64,000 bases of DNA from Desulfolinea sp964487745 (GCA_964487745.1 CAZASG010000009.1:39417-103416), one strand, 5' to 3'. Numbered from the stretch's first letter, positions 33,742-43,058 are shown. Numbers and translations are program-made. The notes: generated by a model not told the origin, from the sequence alone.

Positions 33742-35136
33742 GTGAATAATCTTTCACTCTCTCCTGATGAACTCATCATCGTCGCCGTCTCTGGCGGAGC
33801 CGATAGTCTTTGTTTGCTTGGCACGTTGCATGAGCAGGGCTATTCCCTCATTGTGGCGCATTTCGACCATCAATTACGTCCTGAATCGGCAGAAGATGCC
33901 AAATTCGTGGAGCAGATCGCGGCTCAATACGAACTCCCATTTCTTTGTGGCACAGCCGATGTCAGCGCCTACGCCAAAGAACACAAGCAGACCATTGAAG
34001 AAGCTGCCCGCAACTCCCGTTATCAATTCTTTTTCGAGCAAGCTCGCCAACATAAGGCTCAAGCCGTTGCCGTTGGGCATACTGCCGATGACCAGGTCGA
34101 GACCGTTCTCATGCACTTTCTGCGTGGTGCAGGCTTGAGTGGACTAAAAGGTATCCAGCCCCGCACTATCCTCCCCGCTTTCGATGCCGAAATCCCCCTT
34201 GTGCGCCCCATTTTGCACCTCCGCCGCGCTGACACCGAAGCCTGGTGCGCCGACCATAACATCTTACCCCTTGAGGACCCGACCAACACTTCTCGTGATT
34301 ATTTTCGCAATCGTCTTCGCCACGTACTCATCCCGGAACTCGAAAAATACAATCCCCGCTTTCGGAATGTCATCATTCGCAGCGGTCAAGCCCTCAGCGG
34401 TGACCACGCCCTCCTCACGGAACTCATCGAAAAAAGCTGGGCAGAGATCATCCTTGATGAAAGTCCACACCACATTTCTTTCTCTCTTTCCTCTTTCTCC
34501 GAGTTTTCAATTCCGCTTATTCGTAATCTTATTCGTTATGGGATGGAAAAGCTGCTCCCCGGACAAATAGACATCTCCTTTTCTACACTCGAAAGGGCCG
34601 CCTATTTTATCGCCTCCTCCGATTCGGCGCAGCGGATCGACCTTGCCTCTGGCTTGCTTCTGTTCAAAGAAAGGGATGCTCTACATCTAACAACGGATTT
34701 GTCAGACCTGCCCCTCGATGCTTTTCCGCAAATTGTCGAGGAGATTGCTTCGGTGGTAATGCTGCCTCGCAATGACGTACTATTTGAATTTGGTTTGGGT
34801 TGGGTTTTAAAGGGGGAAATGCTTGAGACTGCACAGAAGCCTGAAAACCCCGACCCATTCCAGGTCATGCTCGATGCGGATGCCCTAAGTGGAGAGTTGA
34901 CTCTGCGTCCACGCCGCGCGGGTGACCGCTTCCGCCCTCTTGGCATGGATGGCAAATCCATCAAGCTCAAGGATTTTTTCATCAACGTTAAACTTCCTCA
35001 ACGTGCTCGAGACCGCTATCCACTCCTGTGTCTGGATGATGAAATTATCTGGGTGCCGGGTTATCGCCCCGCGCATCATGTTCGCATAACGGATGCGACG
35101 CAGCAGACGATTTTTTTTGCATTGAAAAAAGGATGA
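33742..35136 (+). CDS. tilS: tRNA(Ile)-lysidine synthetase TilS
   Basis: This 464-aa enzyme adds lysine to C34 of tRNA-Ile2 (anticodon CAU), changing its identity from Met to Ile. The ATP-binding P-loop is SGGADS (17-22). HFDHQLRPES (about 40-49), EEAARNSRYQFF (about 80-91) and GHTADDQVETVLM (about 104-116) are diagnostic. The C-terminal TilS domains (about 200-464) are present. The start is GTG with no ribosome site, because the sequence before it is a dispersed repeat. A tRNA with anticodon CAT is in this window at 55466. The stop overlaps the histidine kinase start by 4 bp. Confidence 0.93.
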   Translation: MNNLSLSPDELIIVAVSGGADSLCLLGTLHEQGYSLIVAHFDHQLRPESAEDAKFVEQIAAQYELPFLCGTADVSAYAKEHKQTIEEAARNSRYQFFFEQARQHKAQAVAVGHTADDQVETVLMHFLRGAGLSGLKGIQPRTILPAFDAEIPLVRPILHLRRADTEAWCADHNILPLEDPTNTSRDYFRNRLRHVLIPELEKYNPRFRNVIIRSGQALSGDHALLTELIEKSWAEIILDESPHHISFSLSSFSEFSIPLIRNLIRYGMEKLLPGQIDISFSTLERAAYFIASSDSAQRIDLASGLLLFKERDALHLTTDLSDLPLDAFPQIVEEIASVVMLPRNDVLFEFGLGWVLKGEMLETAQKPENPDPFQVMLDADALSGELTLRPRRAGDRFRPLGMDGKSIKLKDFFINVKLPQRARDRYPLLCLDDEIIWVPGYRPAHHVRITDATQQTIFFALKKG

Positions 35137-36524
35137 AAATGTTCTCTTCCCTCCGTTCTCGATTGTGGCTGACGTATGCGCTGGTGATTTTTGCTGCGCT
35201 GGGCTTTTTAATGATAGCTTTGGTAGTTTACCTTGTTCGCAGCCCGCTCCTGTATCGCAGTACAACGGCACGTTTGCAAGCGATCCAGACAGTTATCCTA
35301 GATCGTCAGAGTGAGTTTTTGGGAAAATCAGATATGGAATTACGCAACATTTTAGAGCGTGCTGATACCAATTTTGATGTGCGTTTGATTTTCACTGATG
35401 CCAAAACGGCCATTCTTTACGATACGCGTGCCGATGAAAGTGCAATTGTCTTGCCACGCTTAAACGCTCTCCGCTCGGCGGTTACATTGCGTGACGATCA
35501 AGGGCAAGTTTGGCTTTACGTGACTTCACGGCTGGCAAGTGGTGAACGCTTTTTCGTAGCAACGCCTCGTCCATCTGTGCCTATATTGACTGTTTTACGC
35601 GATGAGTTAATCCCGCCCTTTTGGGGAGCTGGCGTAACAGCCTTGCTTCTCTCGCTTCTTTTGGGGTTTGGCATGGCGCGCTGGATCGCTGATCCCCTTC
35701 AGCGGATTTTGACAACAGCTCGAGAGATGCCTGCCCCTGTAACGGAGGTCCCTGTTCGTGGGCCACAGGAAGTGCGTGAGTTAACGAAAGCTTTTAACGA
35801 AATGGTGACGCGCGTACAGACCACGCAGCAATCTCAGCGTGAGTTTGTAGCAAATGTTTCGCATGAATTAAAAACACCGCTCACATCCGTTCAGGGATTT
35901 GCGCAGGCTTTGCTTGAGGGTGCTGTGGAAACGCCGGAAGCACGTCAGCGAGCTGCGCAGGTAATTTATGATGAAGCGGGCAGAATGCATCGTATGGCAC
36001 TCGATCTGCTTGATCTGGCACGTTTTGATGCTGGCATCGTTGAAATGGAGTTTGCGCCTTTATATATTTCGGCATTGTTGCGCAGCGTGAGTGAGAAATT
36101 TTCTTTACAGGCGAAAGCGAAGGGGATCAGTTTGGAGATTGAAGCTTCAGAGACGCTCCGTGTTATGGGTGATGGCGATCGTTTAGCGCAGGTTTTTACG
36201 AACTTGATCGATAATGCGATCAAATATACCCCTTCGCACGGATTGGTTCGCGCTACTGCAAAGCACATAGATGGGCAGGTTGAGATTCAAGTTCAGGACA
36301 TGGGCGCAGGCATTTCCGCTGAGGCTTTAGCGCATATTTTTGAGCGTTTCTATCAAGCAGATCCTGCTCGTAGCAGGCAAAATATGCACAGTAGTGGCTT
36401 GGGGCTTGCAATTGTGCACGAGATAGTTTTGGCGCATAGTGGTAAAATAAGCGTCCTTAGTGAAGTAGGTAAAGGGACTCTTTTCAAACTCTCCCTGCCT
36501 GCACTTTCATCGCAAGATACCTGA
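35133..36524 (+). CDS. Membrane sensor histidine kinase (orphan)
   Basis: This 463-aa kinase has a short cytoplasmic start, a first helix (about 9-30), an extracytoplasmic sensing region (31-160) and a second helix (about 164-186). A HAMP segment (188-235, RWIADPLQRILTTARE) follows. A HisKA domain carries phospho-His 244 in NVSHELKTPLTSVQGF. An ATPase domain has N (LIDNAIKYTP), G1 (VQDMGAGIS) and G2 (SGLGLAIVH) boxes. No response regulator gene is adjacent. Its start overlaps tilS (ATGA), so expression is coupled to tilS. It is followed directly by a terminator. Confidence 0.92.
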   Translation: MKMFSSLRSRLWLTYALVIFAALGFLMIALVVYLVRSPLLYRSTTARLQAIQTVILDRQSEFLGKSDMELRNILERADTNFDVRLIFTDAKTAILYDTRADESAIVLPRLNALRSAVTLRDDQGQVWLYVTSRLASGERFFVATPRPSVPILTVLRDELIPPFWGAGVTALLLSLLLGFGMARWIADPLQRILTTAREMPAPVTEVPVRGPQEVRELTKAFNEMVTRVQTTQQSQREFVANVSHELKTPLTSVQGFAQALLEGAVETPEARQRAAQVIYDEAGRMHRMALDLLDLARFDAGIVEMEFAPLYISALLRSVSEKFSLQAKAKGISLEIEASETLRVMGDGDRLAQVFTNLIDNAIKYTPSHGLVRATAKHIDGQVEIQVQDMGAGISAEALAHIFERFYQADPARSRQNMHSSGLGLAIVHEIVLAHSGKISVLSEVGKGTLFKLSLPALSSQDT

Positions 36525-36528
36525 TGCC

Positions 36529-36560
36529 ACGCAATACGCTTTTGTATTGCGTCCTTTTTT
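36529..36560 (+). terminator. Terminator between histidine kinase and GT2
   Basis: ACGCAATAC/GTATTGCGT stem with a 6-base loop, followed by CCTTTTTT. It begins 5 bp after the kinase stop and ends 4 bp before the GT2 ATG at 36565. Confidence 0.85.
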
Positions 36561-36564
36561 GAAA

Positions 36565-37548
36565 ATGCCACCAATCGTTTCGATCATTGTTCCCTGTTTT
36601 AATGAAGAGAAGACCATCCGCATTTTGCTGGATGCCCTCTTGGGGCAGACTTATCCCGTTGCGGAGATGGAGGTCGTCATTGCCGATGGGCACTCTGAAG
36701 ACAATACCCGGGATGAGATCGCTGCCTTTCAGGACGCTCATCCCGAGTTGGATGTGAATGTGATCGACAACGATGCACGCATCATCCCGGCGGGACTTAA
36801 CCGAGCAATTAACGCGGCACGTGGCGAGATCATTGTTCGCATGGACGCACACTCTGCTCCCGCGCCCGATTACGTGGAACGCTGCGTGGACGCGTTACGT
36901 GCAGGCTTCGGCGATAATGTCGGCGGTGTGTGGGATATTCGCCCAAGTGTAGATGGGTGGGTGGCTGCGTCCATAGCGGCGGCAGCAGCGCATCCACTTG
37001 GCGTTGGGGATGCGCTTTATCGGCACGCTACGCAAGCCCAAATCGTGGACACGGTCCCCTTCGGCGCGTATCGAAAAGAGCTTTTTGAGCAAATCGGCCT
37101 TTTTGATGAAACGTTGCTTGCAAACGAAGATTATGAATTGAATGCTCGTATCCGTCAGTCCGGCGGAAGAATCTGGCTTGATCCCACAATCCGCTCGGTC
37201 TATTTTTCCCGTCCAAATTTTTCTCGGCTGGCGAAACAATATTTCAATTATGGCTTTTGGAAGTGGAAGATGCTACAGCGTTACCCGTCAACATTGCGTT
37301 GGCGGCAGTTTTTACCGCCCGTTTTTGTTTTAAGTCTTTTATTTTGGCTTCTTCTTAGTATTTTCTATCCTCCTTACCTCTTTCTTTTGCTTTCCGAAAT
37401 TATTTTGTATTTTTTAATTCTTTTTGTGACAGGCTTGAGAATAAAAAAAAATGGCTTGCCAATAGCAATTTCCATTATGCATATTTCATGGGGAAGCGGA
37501 CTTTTATGGAGTGCGCTTACTTCAGTGATAAAGGTGAAAAATGACTGA
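36565..37548 (+). CDS. Family 2 glycosyltransferase (ExoA-like), membrane-anchored
   Basis: This 327-aa GT2 enzyme starts its Rossmann-type domain at once (MPPIVSIIVPCFNEE). The nucleotide-sugar site has ADGHSEDNT (about 36-44) and the metal motif RMDAHSAP (about 92-99). The acceptor-side ANEDYELNARIR (about 185-196) follows. A C-terminal tail has two to three membrane helices (about 250-320). A TTG at 36547 in frame is inside the preceding terminator, so ATG 36565 is preferred, though it has no ribosome site and no leader beyond 4 bases. Its stop overlaps the next gene. It probably adds a sugar to a lipid-linked glycan. Confidence 0.87.
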   Translation: MPPIVSIIVPCFNEEKTIRILLDALLGQTYPVAEMEVVIADGHSEDNTRDEIAAFQDAHPELDVNVIDNDARIIPAGLNRAINAARGEIIVRMDAHSAPAPDYVERCVDALRAGFGDNVGGVWDIRPSVDGWVAASIAAAAAHPLGVGDALYRHATQAQIVDTVPFGAYRKELFEQIGLFDETLLANEDYELNARIRQSGGRIWLDPTIRSVYFSRPNFSRLAKQYFNYGFWKWKMLQRYPSTLRWRQFLPPVFVLSLLFWLLLSIFYPPYLFLLLSEIILYFLILFVTGLRIKKNGLPIAISIMHISWGSGLLWSALTSVIKVKND

Positions 37549-38992
37549 AAAAATCCCTCGTTCGAAAACAATTCATTTGGGAAATGTAGAACAGCGAGTT
37601 ATTCTCTTTTTAGGAGATTTCCTGGCTTCTGTCTTGGCATTGGCAGCATCTATATACATCTGGACAGAGTATTCGTGGCGTTCTTTATTGGCAACGGGGA
37701 TAACTGAGAAAAGAGCCGAGAGAATCTTTAGTGTTGACATTCAATTTTGGGTTTACTTTTTGCCCTTTATTTGGCTTTTGCTGTTGATCGAACTTTATGA
37801 ACCGCAGGTTGCCGCCAATCGTCGTAAGACACAACGTGGCATTATTACCGCCGGTATTATCGGTTTTGTTCTTTATGCTCTGATCTTTATAACCATCAAA
37901 GACCCCACATCATCTTTGCCACGTATTGCGATCGGGGCTTTTCTGCTTGTCGCAACTTTATTGACTTGGCTTTGGCGTATGATCTATATCCGCTTATATA
38001 CAGCACAAGGTTTAATGCGTCGTGTATTAATCGTGGGGGCTGGTAAAGCCGGAATAACGCTGGCAAAAGCTTATCAAGAACTTGATACCAAGCCTTTTTT
38101 GTTGGTCGGTTTTGCTGATGATGACCCGGAAAAGTTGGGAACAAAAATAGAGGGCTTTCGGGTGCTGGGAAAGAATAATCAGTTGATCGACCTAATTATG
38201 CAGCATAATGTTAACGATGTTGTTGTGGCGATCACAGGGGCAATGATGGGGAGTACCTTTCAGACGATTTTGGATGTGCAGGAAAGCGGTATTGCCGTTA
38301 CAAGAATGCCAACCATGTACGAAGAGATCACAGGGCGCGTCCCTATTCATCATTTGGAGACCGATTGGTTGATCCGGTCTTTTATTGACCAGGCTAGAGT
38401 AAGTATGTTTTATGAGTTGGGCAAGAGAGTAGTTGATCTTATAGGCAGTATCGTGGGAATAATGGTTTTTATTGCCACTTTTCCTTTCATCAGCCTTGCA
38501 ATTATTTTGGATACAGGTTTACCTATATTTTATGGTCAAGAGCGCCTTGGTAAAGGCGGCAAACCCTTTAGGCTGTACAAATTTCGTACGATGATCCAAG
38601 ATGCAGAAGCAGATGGTGTTGCACGTGCGGCGATTGTTGATGATCCTCGTGTTACGCAAGTTGGGCGTGTTTTGCGAAAGACTCGTCTTGATGAGTTCCC
38701 GCAATTTCTTAATGTCCTCCGTGGTGAAATGAGTCTTGTTGGTCCACGAGCAGAACGCGAGCAATTGGTAGAAGATTTTCAGAAGAAAATTCCCTTTTAT
38801 CGGGCGCGGTTGCTCGTCAAGCCAGGTATTAGTGGTTGGGCACAGATCACACATGGTTATGCTGCCACGATCTTTGGGACGAGTCTCAAACTCGAATATG
38901 ATCTCTATTATATTAAGCATCGCACTGTCGGAATGGACATCACCATTCTGCTGCGCACTTTCTGGACAGTTTTTGGTTTCAAAGGAAGATAG
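37541..38992 (+). CDS. Polyprenyl glycosylphosphotransferase (initiating sugar transferase)
   Basis: This 483-aa enzyme transfers a sugar-1-phosphate to undecaprenyl phosphate, the first step of exopolysaccharide or glycan unit synthesis. It has an N-terminal membrane region (about 20-165, five helices) and a Rossmann-like CoA-binding domain (about 170-290, VLIVGAGKAGITLAKAY). A final membrane helix (about 300-325) precedes the catalytic bacterial sugar-transferase domain (about 335-483). That domain has KFRTMIQDAEADG, RKTRLDEFPQFLNVLRGEMSLVGPRAER and LVKPGISGWAQIT. It overlaps the GT2 gene by 8 bp and abuts the epimerase gene. Confidence 0.94.
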   Translation: MTEKIPRSKTIHLGNVEQRVILFLGDFLASVLALAASIYIWTEYSWRSLLATGITEKRAERIFSVDIQFWVYFLPFIWLLLLIELYEPQVAANRRKTQRGIITAGIIGFVLYALIFITIKDPTSSLPRIAIGAFLLVATLLTWLWRMIYIRLYTAQGLMRRVLIVGAGKAGITLAKAYQELDTKPFLLVGFADDDPEKLGTKIEGFRVLGKNNQLIDLIMQHNVNDVVVAITGAMMGSTFQTILDVQESGIAVTRMPTMYEEITGRVPIHHLETDWLIRSFIDQARVSMFYELGKRVVDLIGSIVGIMVFIATFPFISLAIILDTGLPIFYGQERLGKGGKPFRLYKFRTMIQDAEADGVARAAIVDDPRVTQVGRVLRKTRLDEFPQFLNVLRGEMSLVGPRAEREQLVEDFQKKIPFYRARLLVKPGISGWAQITHGYAATIFGTSLKLEYDLYYIKHRTVGMDITILLRTFWTVFGFKGR

Positions 38993-39925
38993 ATGACAAC
39001 TTCATTAGTTACAGGTGGCGCGGGTTTCATCGGTTTGCATATTGTTCGTGCTTTACTCGAACGCGGCGATAAAGTCCGCGTGCTGGATAATTTTTCAACG
39101 GGGAAATGGGATAATCTGGATGCTGTCCTTTCGGATGTGGAAGTCATCGAAGGCGATATTCGTGATTTCGAGGCTCTTTCCGCCTCGCTCGTGGACGTGG
39201 ACCTGGTTTTTCACCAAGCGGCTTTTGTTTCGGTCCCCCAATCTATGGATGTGCCAACTGCCTGTCTCGACGTGAATGTTAACGGCACAGGGATGCTCCT
39301 CGAAGCGGCGCAGAAAGCAGGCGTCCAACGAGTAACCTTTGCAAGCAGCGCAGCGGTCTATGGCGAAGCGGATGCTTTCCCCCTCACCGAAGAAGTGCCA
39401 CCTGAACCGAACCTTTCCCCCTACGCCGCTTCCAAACGTGTGGATGAAATTTATGGTCAAATGTTTACCCAGGCATTTGGTTTAGAAGTCACAGCTCTGC
39501 GCTATTTCAACGTCTACGGACCCCGCCAGGCACCTGATTCACAATATGCCGCAGCCGTGCCGATCTTCATTAGTCGTATGATGAACAACCAAGTCGTCAC
39601 CATCAACGGTGACGGCGGTCAAACGCGTGACCTGATCTACGTCGGTGACGTGGTGCGTGCTAATCTGATGGCAGCATCTAGCCCCGAGGCAGCGGGTGGG
39701 ATTTTCAACATCTGCACAGGCAAAGAAACCAGTATCTTGAACTTGGTTGAAAGCCTCGCTGCTGTCTTCCCTGACGCGCCTGAGCCTGTTTTCGGTCCCG
39801 CTCGCGCAGGCGATATTTACCGCTCAGTTGGCAGCGCAAATAAAGCTAAAGAAACCTTCGGCTTTGAAGCAAAAACAGCACTGATGGACGGGATGCGTTT
39901 GGCGGCTGAATGGATGAAAAAATAA
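38993..39925 (+). CDS. NAD-dependent sugar epimerase/dehydratase
   Basis: This 310-aa extended SDR enzyme is of the UDP-hexose 4-epimerase group. The NAD site is TGGAGFIGLHIV (7-18). The catalytic serine is in FASSAAVYG and the YxxxK pair is YAASK (Y147, K151). It makes nucleotide sugars for the glycan locus. It starts 1 base after the stop of the sugar transferase gene. Confidence 0.92.
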   Translation: MTTSLVTGGAGFIGLHIVRALLERGDKVRVLDNFSTGKWDNLDAVLSDVEVIEGDIRDFEALSASLVDVDLVFHQAAFVSVPQSMDVPTACLDVNVNGTGMLLEAAQKAGVQRVTFASSAAVYGEADAFPLTEEVPPEPNLSPYAASKRVDEIYGQMFTQAFGLEVTALRYFNVYGPRQAPDSQYAAAVPIFISRMMNNQVVTINGDGGQTRDLIYVGDVVRANLMAASSPEAAGGIFNICTGKETSILNLVESLAAVFPDAPEPVFGPARAGDIYRSVGSANKAKETFGFEAKTALMDGMRLAAEWMKK

Positions 39926-40003
39926 GTGAAGTGTGATGAGTGACGAGTGAAAATCACTTTCCGCTTTACATACCCTAAATCACTTATCACTTCTCACTCA
40001 TCA
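39926..40003. repeat. Dispersed heptad palindrome (GTGATGAGTGACGAGTGA type)
   Basis: The gap begins with GTGAAGTGTGATGAGTGACGAGTGA-type heptads and ends with inverted TCACTTATCACTTCTCACTCATC, with a 25-base centre. The same family sits at 44169. It follows the epimerase stop immediately and leaves a GGAG at 40009-40012 for the next gene. Confidence 0.65.
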
Positions 40004-40022
40004 ACTCCGGAGCAGCACCCTT

Positions 40023-41894
40023 TTGAATAATCCTTCTAAGAAAGCCAAACCCCGCCTCCGCAATCGCTACGTCTTCATCGGCGACCTGCTCGTGATCGTG
40101 ATCTCGGTCATGGGCAGTTTTGCGTTGCGGCTGGATGTAGCTGAACTTCCTTTTTATTCTCCTGCAATTTGGCTGATGACCCTCGTTGCGCTTTTGGTCA
40201 AGACCCCAATCTACTATTTCTTTGGTCTCTACCGCCGCATGTGGATCTACGCCAGCATCAACGAGCTAAAGTTGATCGCCTCTGCCGTGACCACAGCCTC
40301 TGTTGCAACTTCTGGCGTGATGCTGCTCTTGCTCAGTACAGAAGCCGTCCGCCCCGGGATGCCTCGATCTGCTCTCGGTATTGATTGGCTGCTCTCGCTC
40401 GTCCTGATCGGCGCATCACGTTTTGCATTACGCATCCTTGCTGAGCAAGGCACTGTTCGGAATGGTGACTCGCATAAAGCCCTTATTATCGGTGCAGGGG
40501 ATGCGGGCGCTCTCGTTGTCCGCGAGATGCAACGCACGGATAAAATCTCCTATCGCCCCATTGGTTTTCTTGATGATGATCTTGCCAAACATGGCCAGGA
40601 AATTTATGGCGTGCCCGTTATTGGCAAAATGGATGACCTCCAGCGTGTGCTTGAAAATCATCAAGTGGACGAGGTCATCTTTGCCATCCCCAGCTTGCCG
40701 GGTAAATTCGTTCGCACAGCAGCAGATACTTGCCGAAAAGCCGATGTCCCTTTCCGCACAATGCCGGGAATTTACGAATTACTTGGTGGCAAGATCAATG
40801 TCAGTCGTCTGCGTAACGTAGACATCACCGACTTGCTCCGTCGCCAGCCTGCTCGCACGAATGAAAAGTTGCTTGGATCATCATTAAAAGGCAAAAGAGT
40901 ACTTATCACGGGGGCGGGCGGTTCAATTGGTAGCGAACTTTGCCGACAGATCTCCCGCTGGAACGCCGAAGAAGTGATCTTGCTCGGGCACGGTGAAAAC
41001 AGCATCTTTGAAACCCTCATCGAGCTAAAAGAAGATTATCCTGCGATTAAATTCACCCCCGTCATTGCCGATATTCGGCACGAAGAACGTCTCAAACGCA
41101 TTTTTGCCAAATATCGCCCGCAGATCATATTTCATGCAGCTGCGCATAAGCATGTCCCGCTCATGGAAGCTCGCACAAATATCGAAGAAGCCATCACCAA
41201 CAATGTCATCGGCACCCAACGTCTTGTGGATTCCGCCCTCGCCAGCGATGTTGAGCGCCTTGTCATGATTTCCACTGATAAGGCTGTTAGTCCGTCGAAC
41301 GTCTATGGCGCAACCAAGCGCCTCGCCGAGATGCTGGTTTTGGATGCTGCCAAGCAAAATGCACGGGCGTTTACCGTCGTCCGCTTCGGGAACGTGCTCG
41401 GTAGTCGGGGCAGCATCATCCCGCGCTTTAAACGGCAGATCGCCCTCGGCGGTCCCGTCACCATCACGCATCCCGATATGGAACGCTTTTTTATGACCAT
41501 CCCCGAGGCCGTCCATCTCGTTTTACAGGCGTCGGCGATGGGGCAGGGCGGCGAGACTTTTGTGCTCAACATGGGCGAGCCTGTCAAGATTTTGGAACTT
41601 GCCAAAGATTTAATTCGACTTTCGGGTCTGGAACCCGATGAAGATATCGAGATCGAGATCACAGGCATCCGTCCCGGCGAAAAGCTGACCGAGATCTTGT
41701 GGGAAGAAGATACGACCTACGATCAGACCGAGCACCCCGATATTTTTGAGTTGGATGGGGATGAAAAGCTCGGCAACGCCCGCCTCCTTGAACTTGTTCG
41801 GCGCTTGGACGAATCTGCCCGGCAAGGCGCAGCGGATGCGATTGTGAGCGAACTTGACGAGAACGTTCCTGGCGCGAAAATAAACATTAGCTAG
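40023..41894 (+). CDS. FlaA1/CapD-type nucleoside-diphosphate sugar 4,6-dehydratase/epimerase
   Basis: This 623-aa membrane-bound SDR enzyme is for amino-sugar or deoxysugar synthesis. An N-terminal region (about 15-110) has four helices. A first Rossmann domain (about 140-265, LIIGAGDAGALVVREM) resembles CoA-binding folds. The catalytic SDR domain follows (about 285-580): VLITGAGGSIGSEL, then STDKAVSPSNVYGATKR with Y428 and K432. Many large WbpM/CapD enzymes have Met instead of this Tyr, whereas this one keeps it. The start codon is TTG at 40023 with GGAG 10 bases upstream. The gap to the next gene is a dispersed repeat that starts on the stop codon. Confidence 0.9.
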   Translation: MNNPSKKAKPRLRNRYVFIGDLLVIVISVMGSFALRLDVAELPFYSPAIWLMTLVALLVKTPIYYFFGLYRRMWIYASINELKLIASAVTTASVATSGVMLLLLSTEAVRPGMPRSALGIDWLLSLVLIGASRFALRILAEQGTVRNGDSHKALIIGAGDAGALVVREMQRTDKISYRPIGFLDDDLAKHGQEIYGVPVIGKMDDLQRVLENHQVDEVIFAIPSLPGKFVRTAADTCRKADVPFRTMPGIYELLGGKINVSRLRNVDITDLLRRQPARTNEKLLGSSLKGKRVLITGAGGSIGSELCRQISRWNAEEVILLGHGENSIFETLIELKEDYPAIKFTPVIADIRHEERLKRIFAKYRPQIIFHAAAHKHVPLMEARTNIEEAITNNVIGTQRLVDSALASDVERLVMISTDKAVSPSNVYGATKRLAEMLVLDAAKQNARAFTVVRFGNVLGSRGSIIPRFKRQIALGGPVTITHPDMERFFMTIPEAVHLVLQASAMGQGGETFVLNMGEPVKILELAKDLIRLSGLEPDEDIEIEITGIRPGEKLTEILWEEDTTYDQTEHPDIFELDGDEKLGNARLLELVRRLDESARQGAADAIVSELDENVPGAKINIS

Positions 41895-41983
41895 ATGTGC
41901 ATTGCATCTGCTTTTAGATGCGTTGTACATCGGATAGACTTGCATAATCCATCTGCAACGCACCTGTTAGGTGCAATGCAGAT
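41894..41983. repeat. Dispersed GATGTGCATTGCATCT palindrome pair
   Basis: Two hairpins, 41894-41931 (GATGTGCATTGCATCT with AGATGCGTTGTACATC, 15 of 16 positions paired) and 41951-41983 (ATCTGCA..GCACC with GGTGC..TGCAGAT), separated by 19 bases. The element begins on the last base of the FlaA1-type stop codon and ends 19 bases before the FemAB ATG. Confidence 0.7.
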
Positions 41984-42002
41984 TTTCTTGAAATATAAAA
42001 CT

Positions 42003-42974
42003 ATGACTGAATTTATTCCCCCTAAAAAGAAACCCCTCCGCTACACCGCCCCCCACATCCTGCAAACGGATGCCTGGGGTAAACTCAAATCTGCCTTTGG
42101 CTGGTACGCCGTGCGAGCGGAAGCGGGACCACTCAGCGTCCAAATTCTCTTCCGCAAACTGCCGCTGGGATTGACAATCGCCTATATCCCCAAGCCGCCC
42201 GTCAGCCTTTTTCGCAAGAACGTGAAACTCGGCGAAGAAGTGGACAGAGTCTGCAAGAAGAACAGAACCATCTTCCTGAAAGTCGAACCTGACGAATGGG
42301 AAGCTGCCGACCAGCAATATGCCCTCGAAGGTTGGCGGATGGGTGATCCCATCCAGCCACCCCGCACGATCGTGATCGACCTGCGTGGCGAAGAAGACGA
42401 GATTTTGGGACGTATGAAGCAAAAGACTCGTTACAACGTCCGTTTGTCGGGGCGTAAGGGTGTTAGCGTCCGTGACTGGGATGATGTCGATGCTTTTTAT
42501 GAAATGATCCAAGTCACAGGCGGGCGGGACGGATTCGGCGTCCACACAAAAGAATATTATGAGCGGGCATACAAGTTATTTGTCACGAATGGAGCGGCGG
42601 AGCTTCTTGTCGCAGAATATGAAGGCAAGCCCCTCGCCGCCGTGATGGTCTTCATCAGCGGAAATCGTGCCTGGTATATGTACGGCGCATCCAATAATCA
42701 GGAACGCAACAAAATGCCGACCTATCTCGTCCAATGGGAAGCGATGCGCTGGGCAAAAGAACGCGGCGCAGAACTCTACGACCTTTACGGTGTGCCTGAC
42801 CACGACGAAGAGCATCTCGAAAAACATTTCAACGGCACGCAGCGACACGAAGGTTTGTGGGGCGTCTATCGCTTCAAACGTGGCTTTGGAGGGGAAGTGA
42901 AAAGAGCGGCACAGGCCTTGGATCGGGTTTATAAGCCTTTGTTGTATGCGGTTTATCGGACGGTGAAGAAATGA
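42003..42974 (+). CDS. FemAB-like peptidoglycan-bridge transferase, copy 1
   Basis: This 323-aa protein has two GNAT-fold halves as in FemX/FemAB, which add amino acids to lipid II. Diagnostic blocks are WGKLKSAFGW (about 20-29), RMKQKTRYNVRLSGRKGV (about 136-153) and the C-terminal NKMPTYLVQWEAMRWAKERGAELYDLYGV, with LWGVYRFKRGFGG near the end. The frame extends upstream to 41895 through the dispersed repeat, so the start is set at 42003 (MTEFIPPKKK). In this glycan-locus setting it may modify a cell-wall or surface precursor; the aminoacyl donor is unknown. It has a close paralogue downstream. Confidence 0.85.
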   Translation: MTEFIPPKKKPLRYTAPHILQTDAWGKLKSAFGWYAVRAEAGPLSVQILFRKLPLGLTIAYIPKPPVSLFRKNVKLGEEVDRVCKKNRTIFLKVEPDEWEAADQQYALEGWRMGDPIQPPRTIVIDLRGEEDEILGRMKQKTRYNVRLSGRKGVSVRDWDDVDAFYEMIQVTGGRDGFGVHTKEYYERAYKLFVTNGAAELLVAEYEGKPLAAVMVFISGNRAWYMYGASNNQERNKMPTYLVQWEAMRWAKERGAELYDLYGVPDHDEEHLEKHFNGTQRHEGLWGVYRFKRGFGGEVKRAAQALDRVYKPLLYAVYRTVKK

Positions 42975-42976
42975 AT

Positions 42977-43045
42977 TTAAACACGAAGCACACGAAGAAG
43001 CACGAAGAAAAAAACTTTGTGAGCCTTTGTGTCCGTTGTGTTTAA
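42977..43045. repeat. Dispersed TTAAACACGAAG/GTGTTTAA repeat
   Basis: TTAAACACGAAGCACACGAAG at the left and the inverted CTTTGTGTCC...GTGTTTAA at the right flank a poly-A centre. It begins 2 bases after the first FemAB stop codon and ends 13 bases before the second FemAB start. Repeats with CACGAAGG units are widespread in environmental bacteria. Confidence 0.7.
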
Positions 43046-43058
43046 TCTTTGAAAAGCG

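Noticed and set aside
41895..42002. N-terminal extension of the first FemAB protein from ATG 41895
   Set aside because: The extension would be translated from a dispersed palindromic repeat and has no homology to FemAB proteins.
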